In this document: in pieces, positions 15,792 through 24,744 of the stretch
Position numbering within the stretch: the stretch's first letter is position 1
How the letters are laid out: each line of letters opens with the position of its first letter
Origin: Bryobacter aggregatus MPL3
Lineage (GTDB): Bacteria > Acidobacteriota > Terriglobia > Bryobacterales > Bryobacteraceae
Length of the DNA: 64,000 nucleotides
Direction of reading: 5' to 3'
Assembly: GCF_000702445.1 (NCBI RefSeq)
Contig: NZ_JNIF01000003.1
Location: 3,534,001 to 3,598,000, forward strand
The notes under the pieces: model-generated
Databases searched by the model: none
The model's input: only the letters and a program-made list of their open reading frames with translations
Told to the model about the DNA's origin: nothing
Position numbers and translations under genes: made by a program

Positions 15792-17042
15792 ATGACTCGT
15801 CTTGCCCTCCTCCTTGCCGGAGCCTTTTTCCTCCCCGCGCAAACGCATCCGATCGAACAACTCATTGCAGCGGCTCGCGAGAACTCTCCTGAACTCGGAT
15901 CGCTCCTGGCGCGTGGGCTCCCTGGAATGAAAGGTCGCGATGGCGCTGTGGTTTGGGGACAGGATTTTCTGTTTGCCGTCGAATCTCCCGAGGCTGCCAT
16001 GGTCTCTATCAACAACCAGCCTCCAACTCCCATGCGGCGTGCCGGAACTTCAAATTTCTGGTACAAGCTCGCGACTCTTCGTCTCGGCGCCACTCATAGC
16101 TACACGTACACTGCCAATGGCCGTAGCCTTGGCGCCTATGAAGTGGCTGGTTACAACCCTGATTCCTATCCCATCCCAGGGACGCCCCAGGGGAAGCTCT
16201 CGGCGATGCACACGCATACGAGCCGCATCTATCCGGGAATGACCGCCAACTATTGGATCTATGCCAACGCTGGTGTCGATCCGGACAAGCCCTCTCCGGT
16301 GACGGTCTGGCAGGATGGCGAAACGATCGCTGGTGATGTGGATTTGTTGCGTCTCCGGCTGCAGCTTGTTTCGGACAACTTAGTTCATAAAAAGCTCATC
16401 CCGCCCATGGTCCACATCCTCATCGCACCAGGGACTGTGGGGAGCAAAGCTCTGCGCAGTACCCAATACGATACGGTGTCCAATGTCTACGGCAAGTACT
16501 TGCTGGAGGAGATTCTTCCTGAAGTTGAAAAGACTTACAAGCTCCGTGCCGACGCCTATTCGCGTGCTATTGCGGGTGCTTCGTCCGGTGCGATCTGCGC
16601 CTTCAACGCCGCCTGGTATTTCCCGGAGCAGTTCAGTCGCGTGCTGTCCCACATTGGCAGTTATAGCGGCATCCAGTGGCATCCGGAGAAAAACGAAGAC
16701 GGTGGCTATATCGTTTCGCACAAGGTGCGTCGTGAGCCTCGGAAGAACCTCCGGGTCTGGATGTCGGACGGCTCGAACGATATTGAAAACCAGTCTGGCA
16801 GTTGGCCGCTGAATAACATCGAACTGGCGAACGGTCTCAAACTGAAGGGCTACGATTTCCACTTCCGCTTTGGCACCAGCATCCATGCGATTGCGCAAGG
16901 CGCTTTGGATCTCCCCGAATCGCTGGCCTGGCTCTGGCGCGACTATCAGGCGTCCAACACGCAGCAGCGCTATGAGATGGAGGAGTCCGAGCGCGTCAAG
17001 CCGCTGTTCCGGGTGAGCATTACCAATCGTGAGGCCTGGTAG
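15792..17042 (+). CDS. Secreted alpha/beta-hydrolase esterase (enterochelin-esterase/esterase D type)
   Basis: A 416-aa protein. Signal peptide MTRLALLLAGAFFLPAQT, an N-terminal E-set/CBM48-like beta-sandwich (VVWGQDFLFAVESPEAAMVSIN), then a hydrolase with the nucleophile elbow AIAGASSGAICAF (Ser in GxSxG) and a candidate catalytic His in TSIHAIAQGALDLPESLAW. The family covers enterochelin esterases, feruloyl/acetylxylan esterases and similar enzymes, so the substrate is open. The start is ATG 15792; codons upstream to 15723 overlap the cytochrome stop and lack a signal peptide. A paralogue-like enzyme lies at 39195-40298. Confidence 0.86.
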   Translation: MTRLALLLAGAFFLPAQTHPIEQLIAAARENSPELGSLLARGLPGMKGRDGAVVWGQDFLFAVESPEAAMVSINNQPPTPMRRAGTSNFWYKLATLRLGATHSYTYTANGRSLGAYEVAGYNPDSYPIPGTPQGKLSAMHTHTSRIYPGMTANYWIYANAGVDPDKPSPVTVWQDGETIAGDVDLLRLRLQLVSDNLVHKKLIPPMVHILIAPGTVGSKALRSTQYDTVSNVYGKYLLEEILPEVEKTYKLRADAYSRAIAGASSGAICAFNAAWYFPEQFSRVLSHIGSYSGIQWHPEKNEDGGYIVSHKVRREPRKNLRVWMSDGSNDIENQSGSWPLNNIELANGLKLKGYDFHFRFGTSIHAIAQGALDLPESLAWLWRDYQASNTQQRYEMEESERVKPLFRVSITNREAW

Positions 17043-17065
17043 CTAGGCGATACTGAAGAACATCC

Positions 17066-18019
17066 ATGCGGCTCCTTACCCTGCTCAGCCTTGCTGTTAT
17101 CTCAATCACCGCCTCCGATCTGGAGTACTCTGCTTCCGGCGAACTCAAGTTCCCGGCGCGCTATCGCGAATGGGTGTTTCTCGGCTCCGGACTCGGCATG
17201 ACCTATGGCCCGGTGGCGGAGTTCAATGTTGGACGTCCTCCGATGTTCGATAACGTCTATGTCAATCCGGAGTCTTACCGCGCCTTTCTCGAGTCTGGGA
17301 AATGGCCGGCGAAGACTCAGTTCGTGCTCGAGATTCGAAACTCGGAGCGGAGCGGTTCCATTAACAGGGGTGGCAACTTTCAAACGGATCTGGTGGGCAT
17401 CGAGATGAATGTCAAAGATCCCTCATCTCCGAACGGCGAATGGACCTTCTACAACTTTCCAATCCAGGATGGGAAGCCCTCCGCGGTGGCGAAAGCCATC
17501 CCTCGCAGCGCTGATTGCTACCAATGCCACACGGAGCACACCGCGGTGGAAAACACCTTTGTGCAGTTCTATCCCACGCTCTATGAAGTGGCTCAGCACC
17601 AAGGTACCGTGAAGCCGGGCTTTGCTCCGCTGCCCCTGAATCTGACCCAACTCGAGGCGCTGGTCAGAACGGCTCCGTGGCCGCAGATTGAAGCCGCGCT
17701 CGACAAGCTGGCCAGCCAGACTCCACAGGCCAATTCGATCTCGCTGGCGACATTGAGCGTGCTCGGGTCGCGGCTGACGCAAGCAGGGAAGACGGCGACC
17801 GGTGTGAATCTTCTGGAATGGTCCTCCCGGCAGTACCCCGGTTCGGCGCTCGTGCAGAATGATCTGGCAGACGCCTATCGGATTGCCGGTAAGCTTGCCG
17901 CCGCGAAAACGGCCACTTCGCGCAGCTTGCAGTTGGCGGAATCGGACCCGATGTTGAATGCTGTTTTGCGAAAGGCTGTCACCGATGCCGCCGCGAACCG
18001 GCTCAAATTGCTCAACTAG
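17066..18019 (+). CDS. Cytochrome P460 family protein with C-terminal helical extension
   Basis: A 317-aa exported protein. After a short signal peptide the P460 domain shows LKFPARYREWVFLGSGLGM, EIRNSERSGSINRGG and the heme site CYQCH within ADCYQCHTEHTAVENTFVQF near residue 152. P460 cytochromes oxidise hydroxylamine or bind NO, but many homologues have unknown roles. Residues 200-317 form an alanine-rich, TPR-like helical region (GKLAAAKTATSRSLQLAESD) not typical of P460 proteins. Located 23 bp after the esterase gene, probably the same transcript. Confidence 0.85.
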   Translation: MRLLTLLSLAVISITASDLEYSASGELKFPARYREWVFLGSGLGMTYGPVAEFNVGRPPMFDNVYVNPESYRAFLESGKWPAKTQFVLEIRNSERSGSINRGGNFQTDLVGIEMNVKDPSSPNGEWTFYNFPIQDGKPSAVAKAIPRSADCYQCHTEHTAVENTFVQFYPTLYEVAQHQGTVKPGFAPLPLNLTQLEALVRTAPWPQIEAALDKLASQTPQANSISLATLSVLGSRLTQAGKTATGVNLLEWSSRQYPGSALVQNDLADAYRIAGKLAAAKTATSRSLQLAESDPMLNAVLRKAVTDAAANRLKLLN

Positions 18020-18111
18020 GCCGATGGTAGACTCGTAGATTGTTGCAACGAAAGTGTCAACTTGCTCGTCGAGTGGACTACAGGGGCGTCGTTGCGCCAG
18101 GGAGCTGTATT

Positions 18112-20127
18112 TTGATCAATCGAATCGCACTATATTTCTTACTCACCGCTGCACTTGTGGCGCAAACCATCACGACCGTTGCTGGCGGTGGACCCGGTAA
18201 CAATGTTCCGGCTCTCAATGTAGCCTTCAATCTGGTTCAAGGTGTTGCCACCGATACGGCTGGCAATGTCTTCTTCACCGCACAGAGCCGCGTGTTTAAG
18301 ATGGAGCCGTCGGGCAATCTCATCCGCATTGCGGGTTCTGGCGTTGCCGGTTTTAGTGGGGATGGCGGCCCTGCGGTAGACGCGCAATTGCGCACTCCCT
18401 ACGGCATCGCCGTCGACGCTGCAGGCAATGTTTATGTTGCCGACTACGGCAATGACCGCATCCGCATCATCAGTCCGGCCGGTGTCATCAATACTTTTGC
18501 GGGCAATGGGGGACACTTCTACGCGGGAGATGGCGGCCAGGCGAAAGACGCTCAGATGCGCACGCCGCGCGGCGTCACTGTCGACAAAGATGGGAACGTG
18601 TACATCGCTGAAACCGGTAGTCACGTGATTCGCAAAGTCACAACCGATGGCGTGATTCAGACGGTGGTTGGATATGGCTGGGCTGGTTTCTCCGGTGACG
18701 GTGGCGATCCGCTTGAGGCACAGATCAACAGTCCTCACGGAGTGGCCGTAGATAAGGACGGAACGATCTATATTGCGGACTACGGAAATGTGCGCATTCG
18801 GAAAGTCGCAGGCAATGTCATCACCACGATCTCCGGGGCTGGCTCCGGCTTTGCGGGGGATGGCGAGGTGGCCGCGAACGGCCGCTTTGCAGGGCCCACC
18901 AGCATTGCAATCGATTCGAGCAGCAACCTCTATGTCGTCGATGCCTACAACCAGCGGGTGCGTAAGATCGCAACCGGCTCCGGCGGCAAGATCAGCACGG
19001 TGGCAGGCAACGGAACGGCAGACTTCAAGGGCGATGGCTCCTCTGCGACCTCTGCCTCTCTCAATTTCCCCAACGCGGCTGTGGTGGACGCAGGGGGCAA
19101 TCTCTACATTGCGGACCTCTACAATGGCCGCGTCCGCAAGGTGGTCTCCAGTGGCACCATTTCGACGGTAGCCGGCAATGGTGCGATCAGCTATGGCGGC
19201 GATGGCGCACTGGCGACAAGCGCTCAGCTGAATAGTCCCTGGAGTACGGCAACCGATGCTGCAGGCAACCTTTATATTTCGGACTATGGCAACCATCGCA
19301 TCCGCCGTGTGGATACGGGGCAGGCGATCTCCAGTCTGGCTGGAAATGGAACTCCGGGTTTTGGTGGCGATGGCTCTGCTTCCACCGGCGCACAGTTGGT
19401 GAATCCCAGCGCGACGGTCTTTGATGCGAATGGCAATCTCTACATTGCCGATTCCGGCAATCACCGCATCCGGCGCATCACTCCGGGGGGCACGATCTCC
19501 TCGATTGCAGGCACCGGTACGGCTGGCAACGGCGGTGATGGCGGCGCGGCAAGCAGCGCTCAGCTCAGCAGCCCGGTGGGTTTGGCCATTGATGCGAGCG
19601 GCAACATCTACATCGCGGATTCGGGCAATAATGCAGTCCGCCGCATTCGTCCGGACGGCACGATTTCGACACTTCCAGCCGGTTCCCTGAATTCTCCCGA
19701 GGATGTCGCGGTGGATGCCGCAGGCAACCTGTACATCGCAGACCTCTACAATCACCGCATCCAGAAGCTGGCGGCCGATGGCACGGTTTCCACCTTTGCG
19801 GGGATGAGTGGCAAGGCTGGTTTTAGTGGCGATGGCGGTAAGGCGAATGCCGCGAAACTCCGCTTTCCCTTCGGCGTTGCGGTGGATGCGGCAGGCAATG
19901 TCTACATCGCAGACTCCAGTAACCATCGCGTGCGCAAGGTTGCAACAGATGGCAAGATTTCGACCATTGCCGGAAACGGCATTCCGAGCTATGGCGGCGA
20001 CGGAGGTGACCCCTTCACGGCGAATCTCTACTACCCACGTGGTCTCTCCTTCGACGCGGCAGGCAATCTCTACATCTCGGACACGGGAAATCAGCGGGTT
20101 CGCAAGATCATTCCTCCTTCCCAGTAA
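18112..20127 (+). CDS. Secreted NHL-repeat beta-propeller protein
   Basis: A 671-aa exported protein made almost entirely of about 12 NHL repeats of roughly 55 residues, each reading GNG..GFSGDGG, then AQL..P.GVAVD, then GNVYIADYGNDRIR and a VAG turn. This many blades implies two six-bladed propellers or a longer array. The start is TTG 18112 with AGGGAG 7 nt upstream, giving a signal peptide (MINRIALYFLLTAALVAQT); the frame is open to TTG 18040, but that adds a non-signal segment. NHL propellers bind ligands or proteins; a teneurin-like surface role is possible. Followed by a bidirectional terminator. Confidence 0.88.
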   Translation: MINRIALYFLLTAALVAQTITTVAGGGPGNNVPALNVAFNLVQGVATDTAGNVFFTAQSRVFKMEPSGNLIRIAGSGVAGFSGDGGPAVDAQLRTPYGIAVDAAGNVYVADYGNDRIRIISPAGVINTFAGNGGHFYAGDGGQAKDAQMRTPRGVTVDKDGNVYIAETGSHVIRKVTTDGVIQTVVGYGWAGFSGDGGDPLEAQINSPHGVAVDKDGTIYIADYGNVRIRKVAGNVITTISGAGSGFAGDGEVAANGRFAGPTSIAIDSSSNLYVVDAYNQRVRKIATGSGGKISTVAGNGTADFKGDGSSATSASLNFPNAAVVDAGGNLYIADLYNGRVRKVVSSGTISTVAGNGAISYGGDGALATSAQLNSPWSTATDAAGNLYISDYGNHRIRRVDTGQAISSLAGNGTPGFGGDGSASTGAQLVNPSATVFDANGNLYIADSGNHRIRRITPGGTISSIAGTGTAGNGGDGGAASSAQLSSPVGLAIDASGNIYIADSGNNAVRRIRPDGTISTLPAGSLNSPEDVAVDAAGNLYIADLYNHRIQKLAADGTVSTFAGMSGKAGFSGDGGKANAAKLRFPFGVAVDAAGNVYIADSSNHRVRKVATDGKISTIAGNGIPSYGGDGGDPFTANLYYPRGLSFDAAGNLYISDTGNQRVRKIIPPSQ

Positions 20128-20143
20128 GGATCCATCTCTGCAA

Positions 20144-20186
20144 ATGAAAAGAGCCGCTCAGCCTAGGCTGGAGCGGCTCTTTTCAT
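20144..20186. terminator. Bidirectional terminator between the NHL and beta-lactamase-like genes
   Basis: Perfect 16-bp inverted repeat ATGAAAAGAGCCGCTC / GAGCGGCTCTTTTCAT around the self-complementary centre AGCCTAGGCT. A/T tracts on both sides make it work in either direction; both flanking genes converge on it. Confidence 0.9.
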
Positions 20187-20195
20187 GGAGCGCGT

Positions 20196-21164
20196 TTAGC
20201 GGTACGATTCGCAAACGGCGCGTGATACTCCGGACATCACTACCGCCTTCTCCTTCAGCGTGGCCCGGGAATCGGCCACAAACACGACCACCGAGATCTG
20301 CCGGCCATCGGGCGCGGTCATCACACCGACGTCGTTGGTGGCGACGGTCAGCCCCTTCCAACTGCTGCTCGAGCCGGTCTTATGGCCCAACTTCCAACCC
20401 GGCGCCAAGCCAGCCTTCAGACGGTCGGGGAAGGTCACCGTCTCTTCCATCACGCGCATGAGAAAGGCGGTCGAAGACTTGGAAACAAGTTTGCCGAGCG
20501 CCAAATCCTGCAGCAATTGCGTCATCCCCAGCGGGGTCGCCGTATCGCGCGGATCTTTCTGGTACTTCGTATAGGCCGCAGCCTGACGGTCTTCCGGCAC
20601 GGCTTTGAATGCCTGGTCGAGCACTGCCGCATCGACAAACTCCGGACGCCAGTCGATGCCGCCAATCTGAGTCTGCAAGTGCCGCTCGTCTCTATCCAGC
20701 CGGACTTGTGCAATTTTCTTGCGGTTGAGGAAGGCCTGCACCTTCTCGATGCCGCCCAGCTTGGCGATCAGAATATCGACGGCGGCGCTGTCGCTATCGA
20801 CAATCGCCCGGCGGACCAGATCACCCACCGTTGTTTGGTAACCCGACTCGCCCACCAGCTTCGAGATCGGCTGCACAAACAAGCTCAGATCCTGTTTTCG
20901 CACCAGGACCGGATCTTCCAGCTTCCAGCCGCGATGGTCCACAGCATCCAATACCGCGATTCCGACCACCAGTTTCATGACGCTTTGGAGCGAGAATCTT
21001 TCGGCGCCCCGAACGCAGGTGGTGGTATCGGCATCACGAACGCAGATGCCCACCCGGCCATCGATACTCTTCCCCAATCCATCCAGTTTTGTCTGTAGCG
21101 TGGCGACATCCAGTTGGCCCGCCAGACAACTTGCCGCAAAGGCAAAGTGAAGCGAAAATCTCAT
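20196..21164 (-). CDS. Class A beta-lactamase-like serine hydrolase with altered SDN and Omega-loop residues
   Basis: A 322-aa exported protein with a signal peptide ending near AAS CLAG. Class A landmarks: Ser61-Val-Met-Lys64 (SxxK), Ser124-Asp-Ser126 where SDN is usual, Glu160 in LDRDERHLQ where ExxLN is usual (Asn to Gln164), and Lys262-Thr-Gly264. The catalytic Ser, Lys, Ser and Glu are all kept, so it should hydrolyse or bind a beta-lactam or peptidoglycan-like substrate, with altered specificity. Last gene of a six-gene minus-strand run encoding envelope functions, 9 bp after the nucleotide-sugar dehydrogenase. Confidence 0.85.
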   Translation of the reverse strand: MRFSLHFAFAASCLAGQLDVATLQTKLDGLGKSIDGRVGICVRDADTTTCVRGAERFSLQSVMKLVVGIAVLDAVDHRGWKLEDPVLVRKQDLSLFVQPISKLVGESGYQTTVGDLVRRAIVDSDSAAVDILIAKLGGIEKVQAFLNRKKIAQVRLDRDERHLQTQIGGIDWRPEFVDAAVLDQAFKAVPEDRQAAAYTKYQKDPRDTATPLGMTQLLQDLALGKLVSKSSTAFLMRVMEETVTFPDRLKAGLAPGWKLGHKTGSSSSWKGLTVATNDVGVMTAPDGRQISVVVFVADSRATLKEKAVVMSGVSRAVCESYR

Positions 21165-21173
21165 AAACAGAGT

Positions 21174-22472
21174 TTAGAGGGCGACGATCTTCGGGTCCTG
21201 ATATTTCTTCAACGCATTGCGGGTGTCGACAATCAGCTTGGATTTCTCAATGACTGCGGCATAATCCACCTGTGAGTGATCGGTGACAATCACCACGCAA
21301 TCGGCTGCTTCGCAGGAGGGCAGCATGTCCTGGCTCTCGAGGCGATGGTCCTCAATGCGCAGGTTCGAGATGAACGGATCGCTATAAGATACTTTCGCCC
21401 CGCGCTGCATCAGCAGGTGCATGATATCCAAGCCCGGCGACTCCCGTACATCGTCGATGTCCTTCTTATAGGCCATCCCCAGAATGTGAACCTTTGAGTT
21501 CTTGACCGGCTTGGCGTGATCGTTCAGCGCATTCTGGATCTTGTCCACTACAAAGTGCGGCATTTGCCCATTGATGTAGCCTGCCAGCTCAATGAAGCGT
21601 GCTTCGATGCCGCTCTGCTTCGACTTCCAGCTCAAGTAGAACGGATCGATCGGAATGCAATGGCCGCCGAGGCCAGGCCCGGGATAAAAGGGCATGAAGC
21701 CAAATGGCTTCGTTGCTGCCGCATCGATCACTTCCCAGACGTTGATTCCCATGCGCCCGCACATGATCGCCAACTCATTCACCATTCCAATGTTGATCAT
21801 GCGGAAGGTGTTCTCAAGTAACTTCACCATCTCTGCGACCTGCGTGCCACTGACCGGCACCACCTTGTCCAGAGCCTGCCCATAGAACGCTGCGCCCACT
21901 TCTGTACAATTCGCGGTGTGGCCGCCTACCACCTTGGGGATGTTCCGGGTTTGAAACTGCTTGTTGCCGGGATCCACGCGTTCCGGGGAGAAGCAGAGGA
22001 AGAAGTCTTCGCCCACCTTCAGGCCATGCTGCTGGAGCTTGGGCAAGACCAGTTCTTCTGTCGTTCCTGGATAGGTGGTGGATTCGAGGATCACCAGCTT
22101 GCCTTTGCCAAAGTTCTGCGCGATCGATTCCACGGCAGAATTGACGAAGGTCATGTCCGGGTCCTTCGCCTTCGAAAGAGGAGTGGGCACGCAAATATTG
22201 ATGGTGTCGAGATCGCGAATCGCAGAAAAGTCGGTGGTTGCATCCAGCTTTCCAGACTCGACCAGCGGCTTCAGCACCGAGCTTGGGATGTCCTGGATGT
22301 AGGATTCGCCCGCGTTCAATTTCGCTGTTTTTCGTTCATCAATGTCGAGGCCCGTGACATGGAATCCGGCGTGAGCGAACTCGACAGCCAACGGCAACCC
22401 GACATAGCCCAGACCCACCACACCTACACGCGCGGTCTTCGCGTTCAGTTTTTCAAGAAGTAGATTTTTCAT
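21174..22472 (-). CDS. UDP-N-acetyl-sugar dehydrogenase (WbpA/TviB type)
   Basis: A 432-aa cytoplasmic four-electron dehydrogenase making UDP-hexuronic acids for surface polysaccharides. Domains: NAD-binding VGVVGLGYVGLPLAVEFA with GLDID, central ESTTYPGTTEE and FSPERVDPG, catalytic Cys in GLGGHCIPIDPFYL, and C-terminal YKKDIDDVRESP. GHCIPIDP favours UDP-GlcNAc/ManNAc 6-dehydrogenase over UDP-glucose dehydrogenase. The start is ATG 22472 overlapping the DapF-like stop (ATGA); the frame is open to 22544 but those codons lie inside the upstream gene. No glycan cluster surrounds it. Confidence 0.9.
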   Translation of the reverse strand: MKNLLLEKLNAKTARVGVVGLGYVGLPLAVEFAHAGFHVTGLDIDERKTAKLNAGESYIQDIPSSVLKPLVESGKLDATTDFSAIRDLDTINICVPTPLSKAKDPDMTFVNSAVESIAQNFGKGKLVILESTTYPGTTEELVLPKLQQHGLKVGEDFFLCFSPERVDPGNKQFQTRNIPKVVGGHTANCTEVGAAFYGQALDKVVPVSGTQVAEMVKLLENTFRMINIGMVNELAIMCGRMGINVWEVIDAAATKPFGFMPFYPGPGLGGHCIPIDPFYLSWKSKQSGIEARFIELAGYINGQMPHFVVDKIQNALNDHAKPVKNSKVHILGMAYKKDIDDVRESPGLDIMHLLMQRGAKVSYSDPFISNLRIEDHRLESQDMLPSCEAADCVVIVTDHSQVDYAAVIEKSKLIVDTRNALKKYQDPKIVAL

Positions 22473-23281
22473 TGTTCCCGGAATACAAATTGGCCCGTCG
22501 CAGTCAGTTCCGCGGGCCCCGTTAAATAGATCGTGTCTTCCCACAAAAGGTGTAGGATCCCCGCGGGGGTATGTACCGATACCGGACTTTGCGCAAGGCC
22601 CCGCAATACGCTTGCCACCATGGCGCCGGTTGATCCAGTCCCCGAGGAGTTGGTCACCCCGACGCCCCGCTCAAAGAAGCGTACGTCGATATTGTGCTGG
22701 TCGATCACCTTCACAAAGCTGACGTTGGTTCGCTGCGGGAAGCGGGGGTGTGTTTCAATTTCGGCACCCATCGATTGCCAGTCGAAATTGAAATCGTGGA
22801 CAAACAGGACACATTGCGGATTGCCCACCCAGACGATGGAGCAGTCGCGCTTGCCCGTTTTTAAGTCGATCGAGGACTCCAGTTCGTCTTCAACCACCTG
22901 TGGCAGGCCCATCGCCATGCGGAACAGGAAGCGCTCCCCGTCACGCTTGAGCAAGGTGACGGTCTTCGGTCCGGAGCCGGTCAGGATTTTGACTTCGGGC
23001 CCTTTAGCCTTGCCATTCGCTAACGCCCAGGCTGCAGCACAACGAGTGCCATTGCCAGACATTTCCGTTTCTCCGCCATCGGCATTGAACAAACGAACCC
23101 GAATGTCGCAGCCTTCTTCCCCTGGCGAGACCAGATACCAGCCATCGGCGCCGATACCTGTATTCCGGTGGCAAATGGAGAGTGCCAGCAGATTCAAGCT
23201 TTCCACCAGTGGGAGGTCGTCTACCCAGCTAAAGAGGAAATCGTTTTGAGCGCCATGCGCTTTCGTAAAGGGGATATTCAT
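22469..23281 (-). CDS. dapF: Diaminopimelate epimerase-like protein with both catalytic cysteines replaced by serine
   Basis: A 270-aa protein with the two-lobed DapF fold signatures: FTKAHGAQNDFLF, CHRNTGIGADG, NADGGETEMSGNGTRC, VWVGNPQCVLFV, RTNVSFVKV and FFERGVGVTNSSGTGSTGA. True DapF uses Cys in MCGNG and ACGTG as the two acid/base residues. Here Ser75 (codon TCT, 23057-23059) and Ser213 (codon TCG, 22643-22645) replace them. It may still epimerise, may do another proton abstraction, or may be inactive. Coupled by ATGA overlaps to both neighbours. The family assignment is sure; the reaction is not. Confidence 0.85.
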   Translation of the reverse strand: MNIPFTKAHGAQNDFLFSWVDDLPLVESLNLLALSICHRNTGIGADGWYLVSPGEEGCDIRVRLFNADGGETEMSGNGTRCAAAWALANGKAKGPEVKILTGSGPKTVTLLKRDGERFLFRMAMGLPQVVEDELESSIDLKTGKRDCSIVWVGNPQCVLFVHDFNFDWQSMGAEIETHPRFPQRTNVSFVKVIDQHNIDVRFFERGVGVTNSSGTGSTGAMVASVLRGLAQSPVSVHTPAGILHLLWEDTIYLTGPAELTATGQFVFREQ

Positions 23282-24744
23282 CGCGAAACACGCCGCCAGA
23301 CTTCAATGACAGGCGAGTACTTCAAGGATATTACTTTCACGAGTGCATACCCATCCATCCGTTGCATGGCGAGAGAAACCTCGTCTCCCCGCAGGTCGAT
23401 GACCCAGGCCGTATCGAGGAAGAGATCGGGGCGGACGGTCAGCCTTTCGTAGCGAATCTTGTCGCCCTGGTGGATGCTTTCGGCAATTGGCAGTCCGGCT
23501 TCAGGCAAGGTGGCGGTCAGATCTCCGAAGGGCATCCAGATGCCCGTGCCGCGCTGGTATTGGGTGCGCAGCAGTGTGGCCACCTGGCTGGTCCAGGCGC
23601 GTCTTTGTTCGGAATTGACCCGCCCTTCGTCTGCCACCACCACGGGCCGCACTGTGAACCAGGCTAAGGCCAGTACCGGCAGGACAAACTTCAATCGTGG
23701 CCAGCGGGCGGCCAATCCTGCTACCAGCAGCGCGCAAAGAGGCAGACCCGCCAGTGCGTAGCGGCTGTTGTAGTGGCTGAATGGATAGATCTCCGGCACA
23801 TAGATGGGACTATCGCCGCCGTGCAAGTTGACGACATAGTAGAGCGGTGCGAGCGCGCAATAGAACAAGGGCCAGGCTGCCCGTGTCCACAAGGCTCCTG
23901 CCAGACTCATTAAGAGCAGTGGCCAGCCCAGCACCATCTTGCTGGCGACGGTGAACTGCCAGATGGCGGGCCACCATTCATGTGCTCCGGGGTAGGGCAA
24001 GCCATTTTGAATCTGCTTCGCTGAGCCCAGGCCGCGATAAAACTCAAGTGGGTCTGAGTAGAAAATCCAGTTGTGAGCGAGCCAATAGCCCGGTCCCAAT
24101 CCAGCAACAAGCGAATAGACGAGTGCGACACGTGGCCCTCCACGCAGCAACAGATAGAGGGAGACGAAGGGTAAGAGGAACCAGCCTTCGTAGCGTGTCA
24201 TGGTGGCGGCAATGCCGCAGAGTCCTGCGATTGCCGCATCGAGAGAACTCGAACGTTCGACGGCGCGGACGCTAAAGAGCAGCATGCCAATCGAGCCGGC
24301 CAGGAAGTAGGGCTCGGTCATCGGGCAGCCTGCCAGATACAAGAGATTCGGCTGTAGTGCAAAGACTCCGGTTCCGGCGATGGCTCCAGCATTGCCGAAG
24401 AGCCTTTGCAGCAAGGCAAAGAGGAGGGTTCCGGCCAGCACCCAGGCGATCGCCGATGGAATCGCGCCAGCTAAGCCGCTTTGCCACCAGGAATCAACCA
24501 TTGCGAAGGGCATCATCACGACATGCGGGAGGGGAAGCCAGACCGTGCCGATCTGTTGGTAGCCGGGATTGCCCCCATCAAACAAACGCCGCGCAATGTT
24601 CAAATGCGCGGCGGCGTCTCCATAGAAAAGTGCGCTGCCCTGGTGCTGGACCCAGGCAACACTCAACGCGCCCAGCAAGGCCAGTACAGCCGCGCAGACA
24701 AGGTTAGAACGCAGTGAACTTCTGGAACTCTTCAAAACGACCAT
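23278..24744 (-). CDS. Multi-pass membrane glycosyltransferase-like protein (GT-C fold)
   Basis: A 488-aa integral membrane protein with about ten hydrophobic segments. A first periplasmic loop has FYGDAAAHLNIARRLFDGG, where the Asp fits the GT-C acidic position, and later YEGWF and YNSRYALAGLPL segments follow. This resembles dolichol- or undecaprenyl-phosphate sugar-using transferases (PMT/ArnT-like). The C-terminal 120 residues form a soluble domain. Its start overlaps the PfkB gene's end by 41 bp, and its stop overlaps the DapF-like start (ATGA). Substrate unknown. Confidence 0.78.
   Translation of the reverse strand: MVVLKSSRSSLRSNLVCAAVLALLGALSVAWVQHQGSALFYGDAAAHLNIARRLFDGGNPGYQQIGTVWLPLPHVVMMPFAMVDSWWQSGLAGAIPSAIAWVLAGTLLFALLQRLFGNAGAIAGTGVFALQPNLLYLAGCPMTEPYFLAGSIGMLLFSVRAVERSSSLDAAIAGLCGIAATMTRYEGWFLLPFVSLYLLLRGGPRVALVYSLVAGLGPGYWLAHNWIFYSDPLEFYRGLGSAKQIQNGLPYPGAHEWWPAIWQFTVASKMVLGWPLLLMSLAGALWTRAAWPLFYCALAPLYYVVNLHGGDSPIYVPEIYPFSHYNSRYALAGLPLCALLVAGLAARWPRLKFVLPVLALAWFTVRPVVVADEGRVNSEQRRAWTSQVATLLRTQYQRGTGIWMPFGDLTATLPEAGLPIAESIHQGDKIRYERLTVRPDLFLDTAWVIDLRGDEVSLAMQRMDGYALVKVISLKYSPVIEVWRRVSR

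Noticed and set aside
18139-19926. A 595-aa open frame on minus, opposite the NHL-repeat gene
   Set aside because: Repeats on the plus strand create a repeated antisense frame. No signal peptide, no motif and no SD.
21171-21176. TAAACT, 6 nt before the beta-lactamase-like ATG, as a leaderless promoter
   Set aside because: The TAA is the stop codon of the upstream dehydrogenase in the same operon, so the match may be coincidence. Not counted as a promoter.
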